The notes under the pieces were generated by a model, which worked only from the letters and a program-made list of their open reading frames with translations, had not been told where the DNA came from and did not search any database. From contig NZ_JADBEG010000001.1 of assembly GCF_014873755.1 (NCBI RefSeq), positions 4,900,501-4,964,500 of the forward strand: a stretch of DNA of 64,000 nucleotides. The letters are read 5' to 3'. Shown here one piece after another: positions 32,070 to 41,156 of this stretch. This DNA is from Amycolatopsis lexingtonensis (GTDB taxonomy: Bacteria; Actinomycetota; Actinomycetes; Mycobacteriales; Pseudonocardiaceae). The first letter of the stretch is position 1, and every line of letters begins with the position of its first letter. A program made the translations under genes and the position numbers.

Positions 32070-33254
32070 GTGCGCAGACTTCTCCCGGCGGCCGTGGCCG
32101 CCGTCTCCCTGCTGTCCGCCGTTCCCGCTTCCGCCGCGTCCCGTGATCCCTCGCCGGTCGCCCAGACGCAGGCCTTCGTCGACGATTCCTCGGCCTCCCC
32201 GGCGAACGCCGATGCCGACGACCCGGCCATCTGGGTCCACCCGAACGACCCTTCGCGCAGCGTGGTGCTGGGAACGCTCAAGGAGGGCGGGCTCGCCGCG
32301 TTCGACCTGGACGCGCGGACGCTGCAGCTCATCCCGGCCGGGCCCGGCGGGCGGTTCAACAACGTCGACGTCGTCGGGGACCTCGCCGTCGTCAGCGACC
32401 GGGGCCGGGACCTCGTCCGGGTGTACCGGATCGATCCGCGGGGCGCCGCCGCCGGGGCGGACCTCCTGCGGGACGTCACCGATCCGAACGCCCCGCGCGT
32501 GTTCCCGCAGTCCGATGTGGACGAACAGCGGACCGCGTACGGCCTCGCCGCGGGGCGCGACCCGCGCACCGGCGTCCGGTGGGTGGCGGTGACCCGGCGG
32601 CACGAGACGCGGGTGGCACTGCTGAAGCTGGTCGACCGGCCGGACGGCACCGTCGGCACCACGCCGCTGGCGACCGTCGACCTGCCGTCGTCGTTCCGGC
32701 TGCCGGACGGCATGACGTGGTCGCCCTGCGAGGAACCCGGCGAAGGGCCGCAGCTGGAGGGGTCGGTGTTCGACGGCCGCGTGCTCTACACCGCCCAGGA
32801 GGACGTCGGGATCTGGCGGATCCCGCTGACGTCCGCCGGGTTCGGGCGGCCCGAGCTGGTCGACCGCGTGCGCTCCTACGGCGTCCCGCAGCGCTGGGAC
32901 GCCGAAACGGAGGAATGCGTCCCGGACGGCGCCGACCCCGGGTTCGGCGGCCGGTGGCTGGAAGCCGACGCCGAAGGGCTGGCGGTGGCGGACGGCACGC
33001 TGTTCGCGTCCAGCCAGGGCGACTCGCGGTTCGTCGTCTACGGCCACCGCACGCGCGACCTCCGGATCGTCGCGGGCCGCGGCACGGACTCGGTCGAGCA
33101 CTCCGACGGCTCGGCGATCACGACCGCATCGCTCGGCCGCCGTTTCCCGCACGGTCTCCTGGTGGTCCACGACGGCGAGCGCCGTCCGTCGGCGGGCGAC
33201 CTCCCGACCACGGGCTTCGCTTTCGTCCGGTTGGAAGACGTCATCCCCCGGTAA
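32070..33254 (+). CDS. Secreted beta-propeller phytase
   Basis: 394-aa exported 3-phytase-like phosphatase. A signal peptide covers residues 1-23 (ends ASA-A). It carries the beta-propeller phytase start DADDPAIWVHPNDPSRSVVLGTLKEGGLAAFDL, the RFNNVDV blade, EADAEGLAVAD and SSQGDSRFVVYG, and residues for calcium binding. It would release phosphate from inositol phosphates outside the cell. Length is usual. Followed by a strong hairpin. Confidence 0.92.
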   Translation: MRRLLPAAVAAVSLLSAVPASAASRDPSPVAQTQAFVDDSSASPANADADDPAIWVHPNDPSRSVVLGTLKEGGLAAFDLDARTLQLIPAGPGGRFNNVDVVGDLAVVSDRGRDLVRVYRIDPRGAAAGADLLRDVTDPNAPRVFPQSDVDEQRTAYGLAAGRDPRTGVRWVAVTRRHETRVALLKLVDRPDGTVGTTPLATVDLPSSFRLPDGMTWSPCEEPGEGPQLEGSVFDGRVLYTAQEDVGIWRIPLTSAGFGRPELVDRVRSYGVPQRWDAETEECVPDGADPGFGGRWLEADAEGLAVADGTLFASSQGDSRFVVYGHRTRDLRIVAGRGTDSVEHSDGSAITTASLGRRFPHGLLVVHDGERRPSAGDLPTTGFAFVRLEDVIPR

Positions 33255-33307
33255 CCAGCACCTGAACACCGGATTTCGACCGTCACCGCTGTCCGGTATT
33301 TGTCATG

Positions 33308-33343
33308 TTATCGGCCGCGGTGATTTTTTACCGCGGCCGATAA
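33308..33343. terminator. Perfect 14-bp hairpin after phytase
   Basis: TTATCGGCCGCGGT / ACCGCGGCCGATAA around an 8-nt GATTTTTT loop. It is the likely phytase terminator and lies 58 bp before the next gene. Confidence 0.65.
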
Positions 33344-33389
33344 TGCACAACTGGCCACTGATGGCGGTATCTACGGGATCGATTCTGCG

Positions 33390-33395
33390 TAGGTT
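33390..33395 (+). promoter_or_regulatory. -10 element of beta-helix gene, leaderless
   Basis: TAGGTT, 6 nt before ATG 33402. Confidence 0.45.
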
Positions 33396-33401
33396 CACGG
33401 C

Positions 33402-34895
33402 ATGCCGCGCCTTCATTCCGCGCTCGTTGTCCTGCTCTTGGCCGCCTCCGTTGTTCCCGTTTTCACCGTCGCCACAGCCGCCGTCGCCGAGTCCGCGACG
33501 GGTGCCGTGTGCGACCACCAGCCCGCGCTCTACGCCCAGGCGCCGCCGGGTGCCGTACCCGTCGACCTGGCCGTCGAGGGCGACTTGAGCGTCAAGACGC
33601 AGGCGTCGCCGCCGGGGACCACCTTCTGGCTGCCACCCGGCACGCACCGGCTGGCGGCCGACCAGTACGGGCAGGTCATCCCCAAGGACGGCGACGTCTA
33701 CCTCGGTGCCCCCGGCGCCGTGCTCGACGGCCGCGGCGTCAACCGGGCCGCGTTCACCCAGCAGGCCAAGGACGTCGTCATCCGCGGCCTCACCATCCAG
33801 AACTTCGTCGCGCCGCAGGACCAGGGCGTCGTCAACCACGACTCCGGCGCGCACTGGGTCATCGAGAACACCACCATCCAGCGCAACACCGGCGCCGCGC
33901 TGATGGCCGGCGTCCGGCAGGAGGTCCGGGCCAGCTGCCTGCGCGACAACGGGCAGTACGGGATGAACGCCTACCGCCCCGACAACACGATCACCGGGCT
34001 GCTCGTCGAGGGCAACGAAATCACCGGGAACAACGTCGACGACTGGGAAACGCGCAACCCCGGCTGCGGCTGCAGCGGCGGAATGAAGTTCTGGGCCGTG
34101 AACGGCGCCGACGTCCGCGGCAACTGGATCCACCACAACCACGGCGCCGGCCTGTGGGCGGACACCAATGACAACGATTTCCTGATCGAAGACAACGTCA
34201 TCGAAGACAACGACGCGGAAGCGATCTTCTACGAGATCAGCTACAACGTCGTGATCCGCCACAACGCCATCCGCCGCAACAACGTGGTCGCGGGCAGCCG
34301 GCGCGCGTCCCGCGGCGACAACTTCCCGTCCGCGTCGGTCTACATCTCCGAATCCGGCGGCGAACCCCGCGTGCCGGCCCGCACCGACGTCCTCGACATC
34401 TACGGCAACTCCTTCGAGGACAACTGGTCCGGCATCACGCTGTGGGAGAACGCCGACCGCTTCTGCAACAGCCCGGCGAACACCTCGACCGCGAGCTGCA
34501 CCAAGCTCGTCGCGGACCGGACGCAGTGCGCCGCACCGGGCATCGATTCCGCGCCGCTGTTCGACGACTGCCGCTGGAAGACCCAGCGGGTCGAGATCCA
34601 TTCGAACACCTTCCGCTTCGATCCCGCCCGGCCCGGCTGCCTCAGCCTGTGCGGCCGGATGGCGGTGCTGTCGAACTACGGCACCTACCCGTCGTGGTCC
34701 CCGTACCGGGGCACGCTGGTGCAGGACGCGATCACCCGCGACCAGGACAACTACTGGTACAGCAATGACTACTTCGGCCCGTGGACGTTCGTCGCCGGCG
34801 ACACCTCCCGCACCCTCACCCCGGCGCAGTGGCAGAACGAGCCCTGGAACCAGGACGACTGCGCCTCCTTCGACGGCGTGACACCGAACTGCTGA
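33402..34895 (+). CDS. Secreted right-handed parallel beta-helix protein
   Basis: 497-aa exported protein. A signal peptide covers residues 1-29. From about 55 to 380 it has repeated NxI/V strand-turn units typical of pectate-lyase-like helices (DVVIRGLTIQNFV, WVIENTTIQRNTGAALMAG, GLLVEGNEITGNN, FLIEDNVIEDNDAEAIFYE, VVIRHNAIRRNN). C-terminal cysteines are likely disulfides. It may be a polysaccharide lyase or a wall-binding protein, but no catalytic set is obvious. Confidence 0.85.
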   Translation: MPRLHSALVVLLLAASVVPVFTVATAAVAESATGAVCDHQPALYAQAPPGAVPVDLAVEGDLSVKTQASPPGTTFWLPPGTHRLAADQYGQVIPKDGDVYLGAPGAVLDGRGVNRAAFTQQAKDVVIRGLTIQNFVAPQDQGVVNHDSGAHWVIENTTIQRNTGAALMAGVRQEVRASCLRDNGQYGMNAYRPDNTITGLLVEGNEITGNNVDDWETRNPGCGCSGGMKFWAVNGADVRGNWIHHNHGAGLWADTNDNDFLIEDNVIEDNDAEAIFYEISYNVVIRHNAIRRNNVVAGSRRASRGDNFPSASVYISESGGEPRVPARTDVLDIYGNSFEDNWSGITLWENADRFCNSPANTSTASCTKLVADRTQCAAPGIDSAPLFDDCRWKTQRVEIHSNTFRFDPARPGCLSLCGRMAVLSNYGTYPSWSPYRGTLVQDAITRDQDNYWYSNDYFGPWTFVAGDTSRTLTPAQWQNEPWNQDDCASFDGVTPNC

Positions 34896-34899
34896 CCGG

Positions 34900-35390
34900 T
34901 CACCAGAAGAAGATCCGGGGGCTCACCCGCGGCGGTGGCGCGATCCGCGGCACCCGGGCGATCTCCGGGGGTACGGTGAACCGGTCCGGCAGGGTGTAGC
35001 TGTACCTCCCCGGGTCGTAGGAGTACGGCAGCCGGAAGTAGTCCGGTGGTGGCAGGCGCAGGGCCGGGATCTCCGGGAGCGTCAAGCGCAACCGGCCCGA
35101 CGGGTCGAGTGTCGGGGGCACGGTCCGGGACTGGATCACCTCCGTCACCTTCTGGTCGAGCTGGCCCGGCGCGGCCCGCAGCGTCGACACCGACGCCTGG
35201 AACGCGCGGGCCGTCTCCTCGGCGCGGGGTGCCGCGGCCGCCGCCGGGCGGCTCACGTCGGTCCGGTCGACCAGGCCCGCCGCCTCGCGGTCGACCGCCG
35301 CGGCGAAGTCGCGCGGGCTTCGCAAGGCGATCTCGGCCAGGCGGTCGTAGAGCGGGCTCAGCTTGTCCTGCAGGGTCTTGTCGCCGCCTC
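34900..35390 (-). pseudogene. 3' part of frameshifted membrane-protein gene
   Basis: This frame continues the protein of 35358-36485 after a -1 shift near 35380-35392 (GCCGAGGCGGCGACAAG). It keeps strong coding character for about 160 residues (LQDKLSPLYDRLAEIALR, PPPDYFRLPYSYDPG, ending SPRIFFW) and stops 4 bp from the convergent beta-helix gene. One extra base would restore EAADKTLQ and give one 528-residue protein. No classical slippery heptamer is seen, so a real mutation or a sequencing error is more likely than programmed shifting. Confidence 0.7.
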
Positions 35391-36485
35391 GGCGAACGCC
35401 TGCACCAGCGGTTCCAGGATCGGGATCGCGTCCGTGACCGGCTTCGTCACCGCCAGGATCCGTTCGGTGGCGACCTTCTCCACCTGGAGGGTCACCTTCT
35501 TGCGGCTGTCGGCCACCAGGTCGATCCCCGGCTCGGCCGGCCGGGCGCCCACGGCCGTCTGGGCCGCCGCCACCTGCTCGGGCGTGATGTCGGGTGGTGC
35601 CTCGCGCGGCCGCGCGCCGTCGACCCGCAGCTCGGGTGCGAGCGCGTCGGCCCGCTGCCGGCCCAGGGTCTCGGCGCGGACGGCCTCGTCCACCGCCGGC
35701 ACCCCCACGTCGTAGCCCGACTTGGCGCTCTCGGCACTGCTGCGCGCGGCTTCGGTCAAGCCCGCCAATTCCGTGCGGCGGACGGCGAGCGCGTCGCGGT
35801 ACGCCTGCGGCAACGCCGCTTCGACCTTGCCGTACAGCTTCCCCGCCACCCGCTGCGTCAGGTCGGCCTCGATCTTCCGGGTCACGTCGGCGTAGCCCTG
35901 CTGCGCGATCTTGAACTTCACCTGCAGGTCGGTGGCCGGCACGCCGAGCTGCATGCCGAACAGCGACAGCGACGCCAGCGTCGCGAGCCCGGCGGCCGCG
36001 GGCCCGCTGTACTTCGTGTAGAAGTCGGCGGCCCGGCCGAGCCCGGCCGCCGCGTGCCCGCGCCAGCCCTCCGGGCGGCGCGCGAGCAGCAGGCACGTCA
36101 GCAGGTAGACGCCGATCAGCGCGGCGAACACCGAGAACTCGCTCAGCTTCAGGTTCTCGGAGAAGAACCGCGACACCGCCTCGAAGAACCGTTGCAGGGA
36201 GATGAGCCAGCCCGTGCTCGACGTGTCGGCGAACCACCGCAGGTACGCCGAGAGCGCCAGGTACGCCGTCGAGGCCACCCCGACCGGCACGAGGTACAGC
36301 ACCCCGAACGCGGCCAAGTGGTACCGCAACCCCGAACCGCCGCCCGCAAACCGCCGCGTGTACCGGCGGCAGCCCGCGACGAGCGCCCAGACCCCGCCCG
36401 TGAACAACGCGAACGGCCCGATCGCGACGGCGGCCACGAGCACCGCCACGGCGGCCGATCCCGCCGCTGCCTTCCCCCTCGTCAT
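35358..36485 (-). CDS. Large membrane protein, truncated by frameshift
   Basis: 375 residues as read. ATG 36485 follows an excellent GGAGGAGG site. Helices occur at about 10-35, 50-75, 105-130 and 150-180, then an extracytoplasmic region follows (DLQVKFKIAQQGYADVTRKIEADLTQRV...) rich in Ala, Glu and Arg and probably helical. Reading ends at TGA just after the frameshift, and the true C-terminal part lies in the next frame (see 34900-35390). I do not recognise the family. It may be inactive or, if the shift is an error, a complete surface-facing membrane protein. Confidence 0.7.
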   Translation of the reverse strand: MTRGKAAAGSAAVAVLVAAVAIGPFALFTGGVWALVAGCRRYTRRFAGGGSGLRYHLAAFGVLYLVPVGVASTAYLALSAYLRWFADTSSTGWLISLQRFFEAVSRFFSENLKLSEFSVFAALIGVYLLTCLLLARRPEGWRGHAAAGLGRAADFYTKYSGPAAAGLATLASLSLFGMQLGVPATDLQVKFKIAQQGYADVTRKIEADLTQRVAGKLYGKVEAALPQAYRDALAVRRTELAGLTEAARSSAESAKSGYDVGVPAVDEAVRAETLGRQRADALAPELRVDGARPREAPPDITPEQVAAAQTAVGARPAEPGIDLVADSRKKVTLQVEKVATERILAVTKPVTDAIPILEPLVQAFAEAATRPCRTS

Positions 36486-36780
36486 CGCCCCTCCTCCGGG
36501 TCTTTTTCCTCCCGCAACCAGGAAAGCACGGGCCACCGACAGGTTTGCCCGGACGGCCGGGCCACGCCGGGGAAACCGGGAACGCACCGGAGCCACCGGC
36601 CACCCGGACCGGTGAACGCCGAGGCCGTCGCCGCCAGCGGACACCCCCGGTAAGACGCCCATTGTGACCGCGGCCACGCCCGGCTGGGCCGAACCGGTGA
36701 ACTCGCCGGAAAAAACTTTTCGCCCGCGTGCATCAGCCCGGCCCCCTCGCGCGTCCAAGGGGAGAACGGAAGGGACGCGT

Positions 36781-37278
36781 GTGAGCTTCGAAGAGTTCGT
36801 CGCGGAGCGGCTGGACGGCCTGCTCCGCTACGCCACCGTCCTGACGAACGACCCGCACCTGGCGCAGGACATCGTCCAGGACGTGCTGCTGCGCGCCCAG
36901 CAGCGGTGGGACGGCATCGACGCCCCGCCGTCCTACGTGCGGCGGATGATCACCAACGAATACCTCTCATGGCGACGGCGGGCCGTGCGGCGGATGGTGC
37001 CGAGCAGCCACGACGTCCTCGACGCGCTCGGCCCGCCCGAAGCCGACCCGGCCACCGCCTACGACGAGCGGGACGCGATGCTCGGCCTGCTCGCCACGCT
37101 GCCCCGCAAGCAGCGCGCGGCGATCGTGCTGCGGTACTACGAGAACTACTCCGACGCCGAGATCGCCGCGGTCCTGCGCTGCGGCGCGTCGACCGTGCGC
37201 AGCCAGATTTCCCGCGCGCTGGCCACCCTGCGCCAGGCGCCGCACCCCGCGGTACTCACCACCGGAGCTGGAGAATGA
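36781..37278 (+). CDS. SigE-family (ECF-like) RNA polymerase sigma factor
   Basis: 165-aa sigma factor with region 2 (FVAERLDGLLRYATVLTNDPHLAQDIVQDVLLRAQQRW) and region 4 (LATLPRKQRAAIVLRYYENYSDAEIAAVLRCGASTVRSQISRALATL). This is the actinobacterial SigE-type subgroup. GTG 36781 starts the conserved VSFEEFVAERL, with AAGGGA upstream. The 295 bp before it contains no gene; an A/T-rich GAAAAAACTTTTC at 36709-36721 is the only notable part and could belong to an autoregulated promoter. The next gene overlaps by 4 nt and is probably its regulator. Confidence 0.9.
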   Translation: MSFEEFVAERLDGLLRYATVLTNDPHLAQDIVQDVLLRAQQRWDGIDAPPSYVRRMITNEYLSWRRRAVRRMVPSSHDVLDALGPPEADPATAYDERDAMLGLLATLPRKQRAAIVLRYYENYSDAEIAAVLRCGASTVRSQISRALATLRQAPHPAVLTTGAGE

Positions 37279-38237
37279 CCCGCAGCGAGCACGACACCGA
37301 GACGCTGATCCGGGAGAGCCTGGACCGGCTCGCCGCCCGCGCCCCGGACGGCCGGGCGGTGCGGGACGCGCTGGCGCGCGCCGGGCGGCAGCGGCGGCCG
37401 GCGACGAAGCTCGCCCTGGTCGCCGCGGCGGTGGTCGTGCTGGTCGCCGGGGTCTTCGTGGGCACGCGGGCCCTCACCACGACCGACCTCGACCCGGCCG
37501 CCGGGCGTCCGGTCCTCGGCTACAGCCCGGGCTGGCTGCCGGACGGCTTCACCGAGCAGTACCGCGAAGGCGGCCCCGGGACCGCACCGCAGGTCCGGCG
37601 GTGGTTCGCCGGCCCCGCGGAGGTCACGCTGTCGGTCTACTCGACCGCCGACCCCGAGTGGTCGCAGACCGAGCTGCGGATCGCGTCGATCCGCGACCAG
37701 GTCCTGGTGGGCGGCCGCGTCGCCATGGTCACCGGCGACACCGGGACGGCCGCGCTGGTCACCTGGCTCGCCGACGCCGACCACGTCCTGACCACGCGCG
37801 TGCGCGGGGTCCCGGACGCCCGCGTGGTGGCCCTGCGGATCGCCCAGAGCGTCACCGCCGCGCCCGTCGGCGTCCGCGGTGAGCTGCGCTTCGGCCCGCT
37901 ACCGCCGGGACTGACCGAGCGTTCGGCCGCGGTCGGGGGCACCGGTCCGGACGACGCGCGCACCGAGCTGACCGCCGCCGATCCGGCGCAGCCGTCGGAG
38001 CCCGCCGTCCGCGTCACGGCGAGGGCGGTTTCCCCCGTCCTCGACGGCGCCGAGCCCGTCACCGTCCGCGGCGGCGAGGGGTTCGACCTGTCGGGCGCGA
38101 TCGCCGTCCGGCTGCCGTCCGGGCGCTGGCTGACGGTGTCGGGCCCGCGGCCGGAAAGCGAGCTGATCGCCGTCGCGAACGGCCTCCAGCTCGACCCCGC
38201 GCCCGACTACCGCTGGCTCGGCCGGGCTACCAGCTGA
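37275..38237 (+). CDS. Single-pass membrane protein, probable anti-sigma partner
   Basis: 320-aa protein. Residues 1-45 are cytoplasmic (TLIRESLDRLAARAPDGRAVRDALARAG), one helix at 46-66, then an extracytoplasmic beta-rich region of about 250 residues. This layout, and the ATGA overlap with the sigma gene, fit a membrane regulator of the sigma factor, though no ZAS zinc motif is present. Its 3' end overlaps the convergent gene by 11 bp. Confidence 0.8.
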   Translation: MTRSEHDTETLIRESLDRLAARAPDGRAVRDALARAGRQRRPATKLALVAAAVVVLVAGVFVGTRALTTTDLDPAAGRPVLGYSPGWLPDGFTEQYREGGPGTAPQVRRWFAGPAEVTLSVYSTADPEWSQTELRIASIRDQVLVGGRVAMVTGDTGTAALVTWLADADHVLTTRVRGVPDARVVALRIAQSVTAAPVGVRGELRFGPLPPGLTERSAAVGGTGPDDARTELTAADPAQPSEPAVRVTARAVSPVLDGAEPVTVRGGEGFDLSGAIAVRLPSGRWLTVSGPRPESELIAVANGLQLDPAPDYRWLGRATS

Positions 38238-39165
38238 CCATCGGGAACCAGATGATCCCGAGCCTGCCGAGCACGCGGACGTCCCAGTACAGCAACGTGA
38301 ACGTGCCGCCGACGAGCAGCGCGGCCCCGGTCACCGCGGCGATCCGGGACGGTTTCGCGGCGAACCAGCGCTGCAGCCGTCCGCGCGTGGCGTAGGTCAG
38401 GACCAGGAACAGCACCGCCATCACGACGATGTTGCCGATCGACTGCAGCGCGAACGCGGCCGCGCCGTAGAAGACGTTGTGCTGCTCGGCGGCGCTGCGG
38501 AACATGATCCGGAACAGCGGGTACGGCCGCCCGATGAGGAACCCGCCGATGAGCGCGCCCATCAGGACGTGCGGCGCCGCCGGGTGCCGCCGGGTGAACG
38601 CGGCGAAGGGGTTGCGGAGGATGCCGAGCGCGACCAGGCCCATCAGCAGGAAGACCAGGCCGACGACGCCGAACGCGACCATCGACTGGATGCTGCGCGG
38701 GGACAGGCCCTTGGCCGTCGCGGTGGAGAACTGCGGCATGCTCGTGCCGACGAGCGCGACGATCACGCCGTAGGCGATCGACACGGTGAGCATGCCCGCG
38801 GCGATCCAGCCGAGCGGCTTGAACGGGCTGCGCTTCTCACTCGCCTGCCCGCCCACCAGCGGCGCGACCGCCCCGAAAGCGGCGATGTTGCAGGCGGTGA
38901 ACGACCCGGCGAGACCGGAGACGAACGCGAACAGCGTGCCGGCGAGTGCCCCGCTGATCGGGGTCGCTTTCGCGTCGTAGCCGAGGATCCCGTTGGCGAC
39001 GCTGTCCCCGATCACGGAGTCGACGAAGGGCGCCGACCAGATGGCCGTCAGCCCGAAGCCGGCGAGGATCGCGACGACGGCGATCGCGACGCGGCGGGTG
39101 GGGTAAGGCCCCTCTCCGAAGAAGCCTGCTTGGGGATGGACCGGGACTTGCTGGGTGACGGCCAT
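38227..39165 (-). CDS. Polytopic membrane protein, weakly CcdA/DsbD-like
   Basis: 312-aa membrane protein with about eight helices. The GLAGSFTACNIAAFGAVAPLVGG segment near residues 82-104 recalls the first Cys-containing helix of CcdA/DsbD-like transporters, but the second cysteine is not evident, so the redox role is doubtful. ATG 39165 with a GGAGGG site. Function otherwise unknown. Confidence 0.7.
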   Translation of the reverse strand: MAVTQQVPVHPQAGFFGEGPYPTRRVAIAVVAILAGFGLTAIWSAPFVDSVIGDSVANGILGYDAKATPISGALAGTLFAFVSGLAGSFTACNIAAFGAVAPLVGGQASEKRSPFKPLGWIAAGMLTVSIAYGVIVALVGTSMPQFSTATAKGLSPRSIQSMVAFGVVGLVFLLMGLVALGILRNPFAAFTRRHPAAPHVLMGALIGGFLIGRPYPLFRIMFRSAAEQHNVFYGAAAFALQSIGNIVVMAVLFLVLTYATRGRLQRWFAAKPSRIAAVTGAALLVGGTFTLLYWDVRVLGRLGIIWFPMVSW

Positions 39166-39274
39166 CGACACTTCCCTCCAGTACGCGGGTACGACCCGAC
39201 CGGGAAATCGTCGCAAATCATGTGCTTGAAGCGCTTCTGCCGACCTGCTCCATCGTGTTGCGCCGGGTGCCCCC

Positions 39275-39304
39275 TTGACGGCCGCTTCTCATCGCGCGCA
39301 GAAT
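39275..39304 (+). promoter_or_regulatory. Promoter of ABC exporter operon, leaderless
   Basis: TTGACG (39275-39280), 18-bp spacer, CAGAAT (39299-39304), ending 7 nt before ATG 39312. Confidence 0.6.
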
Positions 39305-39311
39305 TAAACGC

Positions 39312-40025
39312 ATGACTAATTCTGCGCTGGCGGTCACCGGGCTCCGCGTCCGGCGCGGGGACCGGCTCGTGGTGCGGGACGTGGGCTTCGAGGTGCCGCG
39401 CGGCGTCGTCACCGGGCTGCTCGGCCCGAGCGGCTGCGGCAAGACCACGCTGATGCGCGCGATCGTCGGCGTCCAGATCGTCGAGAGCGGCACGGTCACC
39501 GTTCTCGGCCTGCCCGCCGGCAGCCCGCCGCTGCGGCGGCGGATCGGCTACGCCACGCAGAACCCCGCGATCTACGCGGATCTGACCGTCCGGGAGGCGC
39601 TGAAGTACTTCGCCGCGGTGCTGCGCGCGCCGGTGTCCGATGTGGACCGGGTGATCGGCGAAGTCGGGCTGGCCGAGCACGCCGGGCAGCTGGTCGGTGC
39701 GCTGTCGGGCGGCCAGCACAGCCGCGCGAACCTCGCCGTCGCGCTGCTCGGCGAACCGGAACTGCTGGTGCTCGACGAGCCGACCGTCGGGCTCGACCCG
39801 TTGCTACGCGACGAATTGTGGGCCCTGTTCCGTCGGCTCGCCGACGGCGGCGCGACACTGCTCGTGTCCAGCCACGTCATGGACGAAGCGGCGCGCTGCG
39901 ACCGGCTCCTGCTCATGCGCGAAGGCGTCCTCCTCGCCGACGAAGCACCGCTCGCCCTGCGCGAGCGCACCGGGGCCGCCGACCTCGAAGGCGCGTTCCT
40001 GAACCTCGTGCGGGCCGCGTCGTGA
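39312..40025 (+). CDS. ABC-2 type transporter ATP-binding protein
   Basis: 237-aa ATPase. Walker A GPSGCGKTT with Lys44, signature LSGGQ at 131-135 and Walker B LLVLDEP at 151-157, then the switch His in SSHVMDEA. It powers the permease encoded next (GTGA overlap). The class exports drugs, lipids or polymers. Leaderless promoter upstream. Confidence 0.93.
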   Translation: MTNSALAVTGLRVRRGDRLVVRDVGFEVPRGVVTGLLGPSGCGKTTLMRAIVGVQIVESGTVTVLGLPAGSPPLRRRIGYATQNPAIYADLTVREALKYFAAVLRAPVSDVDRVIGEVGLAEHAGQLVGALSGGQHSRANLAVALLGEPELLVLDEPTVGLDPLLRDELWALFRRLADGGATLLVSSHVMDEAARCDRLLLMREGVLLADEAPLALRERTGAADLEGAFLNLVRAAS

Positions 40026-40756
40026 ACCCCGCGCTGACGCTGGCCACCACCCGGCGCATCCTGACCCAGCTGCGGCACGACCCGCGGACCGTGGTGATGC
40101 TGATCCTGGTGCCGACGCTGCTCATGGTGCTGCTGCGGTACGTGTTCAACTCGGCGGCCGTCTTCAGCCGCGTCGCGCCCGCGCTGCTCGGGGTGTTCCC
40201 GTTCCTGATCATGTTCCTCATCGCGTCGATCACGACGTTGCGGGAACGGACCACGGCCACCCTCGAGCGCCTGATGACCCTCCCCATCGGACGGCTGGAC
40301 CTGCTTTTCGGCTACGCGCTGGCGTTCGGCGCGATCGCCGTCGTGCAGGTCTCGCTCGCCGCCGGCGTCGCGCTCTGGTGGCTCGGCCTCGACCTGGCCG
40401 GTTCCGTCGGGATGCTGCTGCTGATCGCGGTCCTCGACGCGCTGCTCGGCATGGCGCTGGGGCTGTTCGTAAGCGCCTTCGCCCGCACGGAATTCCAGGC
40501 CATCCAGTTCATGCCGGTGTTCGTGCTGCCGCAGATCCTGCTGTGCGGGCTGTTCGTCCCGCGCGAGGACATGGGCTGGCTGCTGCGGTGGCTCTCCGAC
40601 GTGATGCCGCTGTCGTACGCGGTCGAGGCGCTGACCCGCGTCACCACGGCCGGCACGATCGACGTGGTGATCCTGCGGAACCTCGTGGTCGTCGCGTGCT
40701 GCGCGCTGCTCGCCCTGGTCCTCGGCGCGGCGACGCTGCGGCGCCGGACGCCGTGA
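40022..40756 (+). CDS. ABC-2 type transporter permease
   Basis: 244-aa permease with six helices and the ABC-2 features TTRRILTQLRHDPRTVVMLILVPTLLM and the late GLFVPREDMGWLLRWLSDVMPLSYAVEALTRV. Together with the ATPase it forms a complete small exporter of the drug or antibiotic type. Substrate unknown. Confidence 0.92.
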   Translation: MNPALTLATTRRILTQLRHDPRTVVMLILVPTLLMVLLRYVFNSAAVFSRVAPALLGVFPFLIMFLIASITTLRERTTATLERLMTLPIGRLDLLFGYALAFGAIAVVQVSLAAGVALWWLGLDLAGSVGMLLLIAVLDALLGMALGLFVSAFARTEFQAIQFMPVFVLPQILLCGLFVPREDMGWLLRWLSDVMPLSYAVEALTRVTTAGTIDVVILRNLVVVACCALLALVLGAATLRRRTP

Positions 40757-40757
40757 C

Positions 40758-40763
40758 TACCGT
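40758..40763 (+). promoter_or_regulatory. -10 element of PPOX gene, leaderless
   Basis: TACCGT, overlapping the end of the permease gene, 6 nt before ATG 40770. Confidence 0.4.
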
Positions 40764-40769
40764 GGTCGC

Positions 40770-41156
40770 ATGGCATCCGAAACGGACCGGCTCGCGGCCG
40801 AGCGCTACGTCGTCCTGACCACGTTCCGGCGCGACGGGCGCGCGGTGCCGACCCCGATCTGGGTGGCGGGCGACGCCGGCGAGCTCGTGCTGTGGTCGGA
40901 GCGGAAGGCGGGCAAGGTCAAGCGCATCCGCAACAGCGGGCGGGTGGAGGTCCAGGCCTGCGACCTGCGCGGGCAGAAGACGCACGGCGCCGTCGCCACC
41001 GGTCAGGCGCGGCTGCTCGACCTCGCCGAAACCGAGCGGGTCCGCAAGGCGATCGCGCGCAAGTACGGCCTCGTCGGGCGCGTCACGATGTTCTTCTCCA
41101 AGCTGCGCGGCCCGGCCGACCGGACGGTCGGGATCGCCGTCAAGCTGGACGACTGA
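40770..41156 (+). CDS. PPOX-class F420-dependent oxidoreductase
   Basis: 128-aa split-barrel protein. ERYVVLTTFRRDGRAVPTPIWVAGDAGELVLWSERKAGKVKRIRNSGRVEVQAC matches the small F420-binding members of the pyridoxamine-phosphate-oxidase family of actinobacteria. The substrate is unknown. Convergent, 17-bp overlap with the acetyltransferase gene. Confidence 0.88.
   Translation: MASETDRLAAERYVVLTTFRRDGRAVPTPIWVAGDAGELVLWSERKAGKVKRIRNSGRVEVQACDLRGQKTHGAVATGQARLLDLAETERVRKAIARKYGLVGRVTMFFSKLRGPADRTVGIAVKLDD

Noticed and set aside
35358..35392. Programmed -1 ribosomal frameshift
   Set aside because: No X-XXY-YYZ slippery site is present; a mutation or base error explains it more simply.
36664..36780. 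Extended sigma-factor start at 36664
   Set aside because: The added 39 residues are not sigma-like; GTG 36781 starts the conserved FEEFVAERL.
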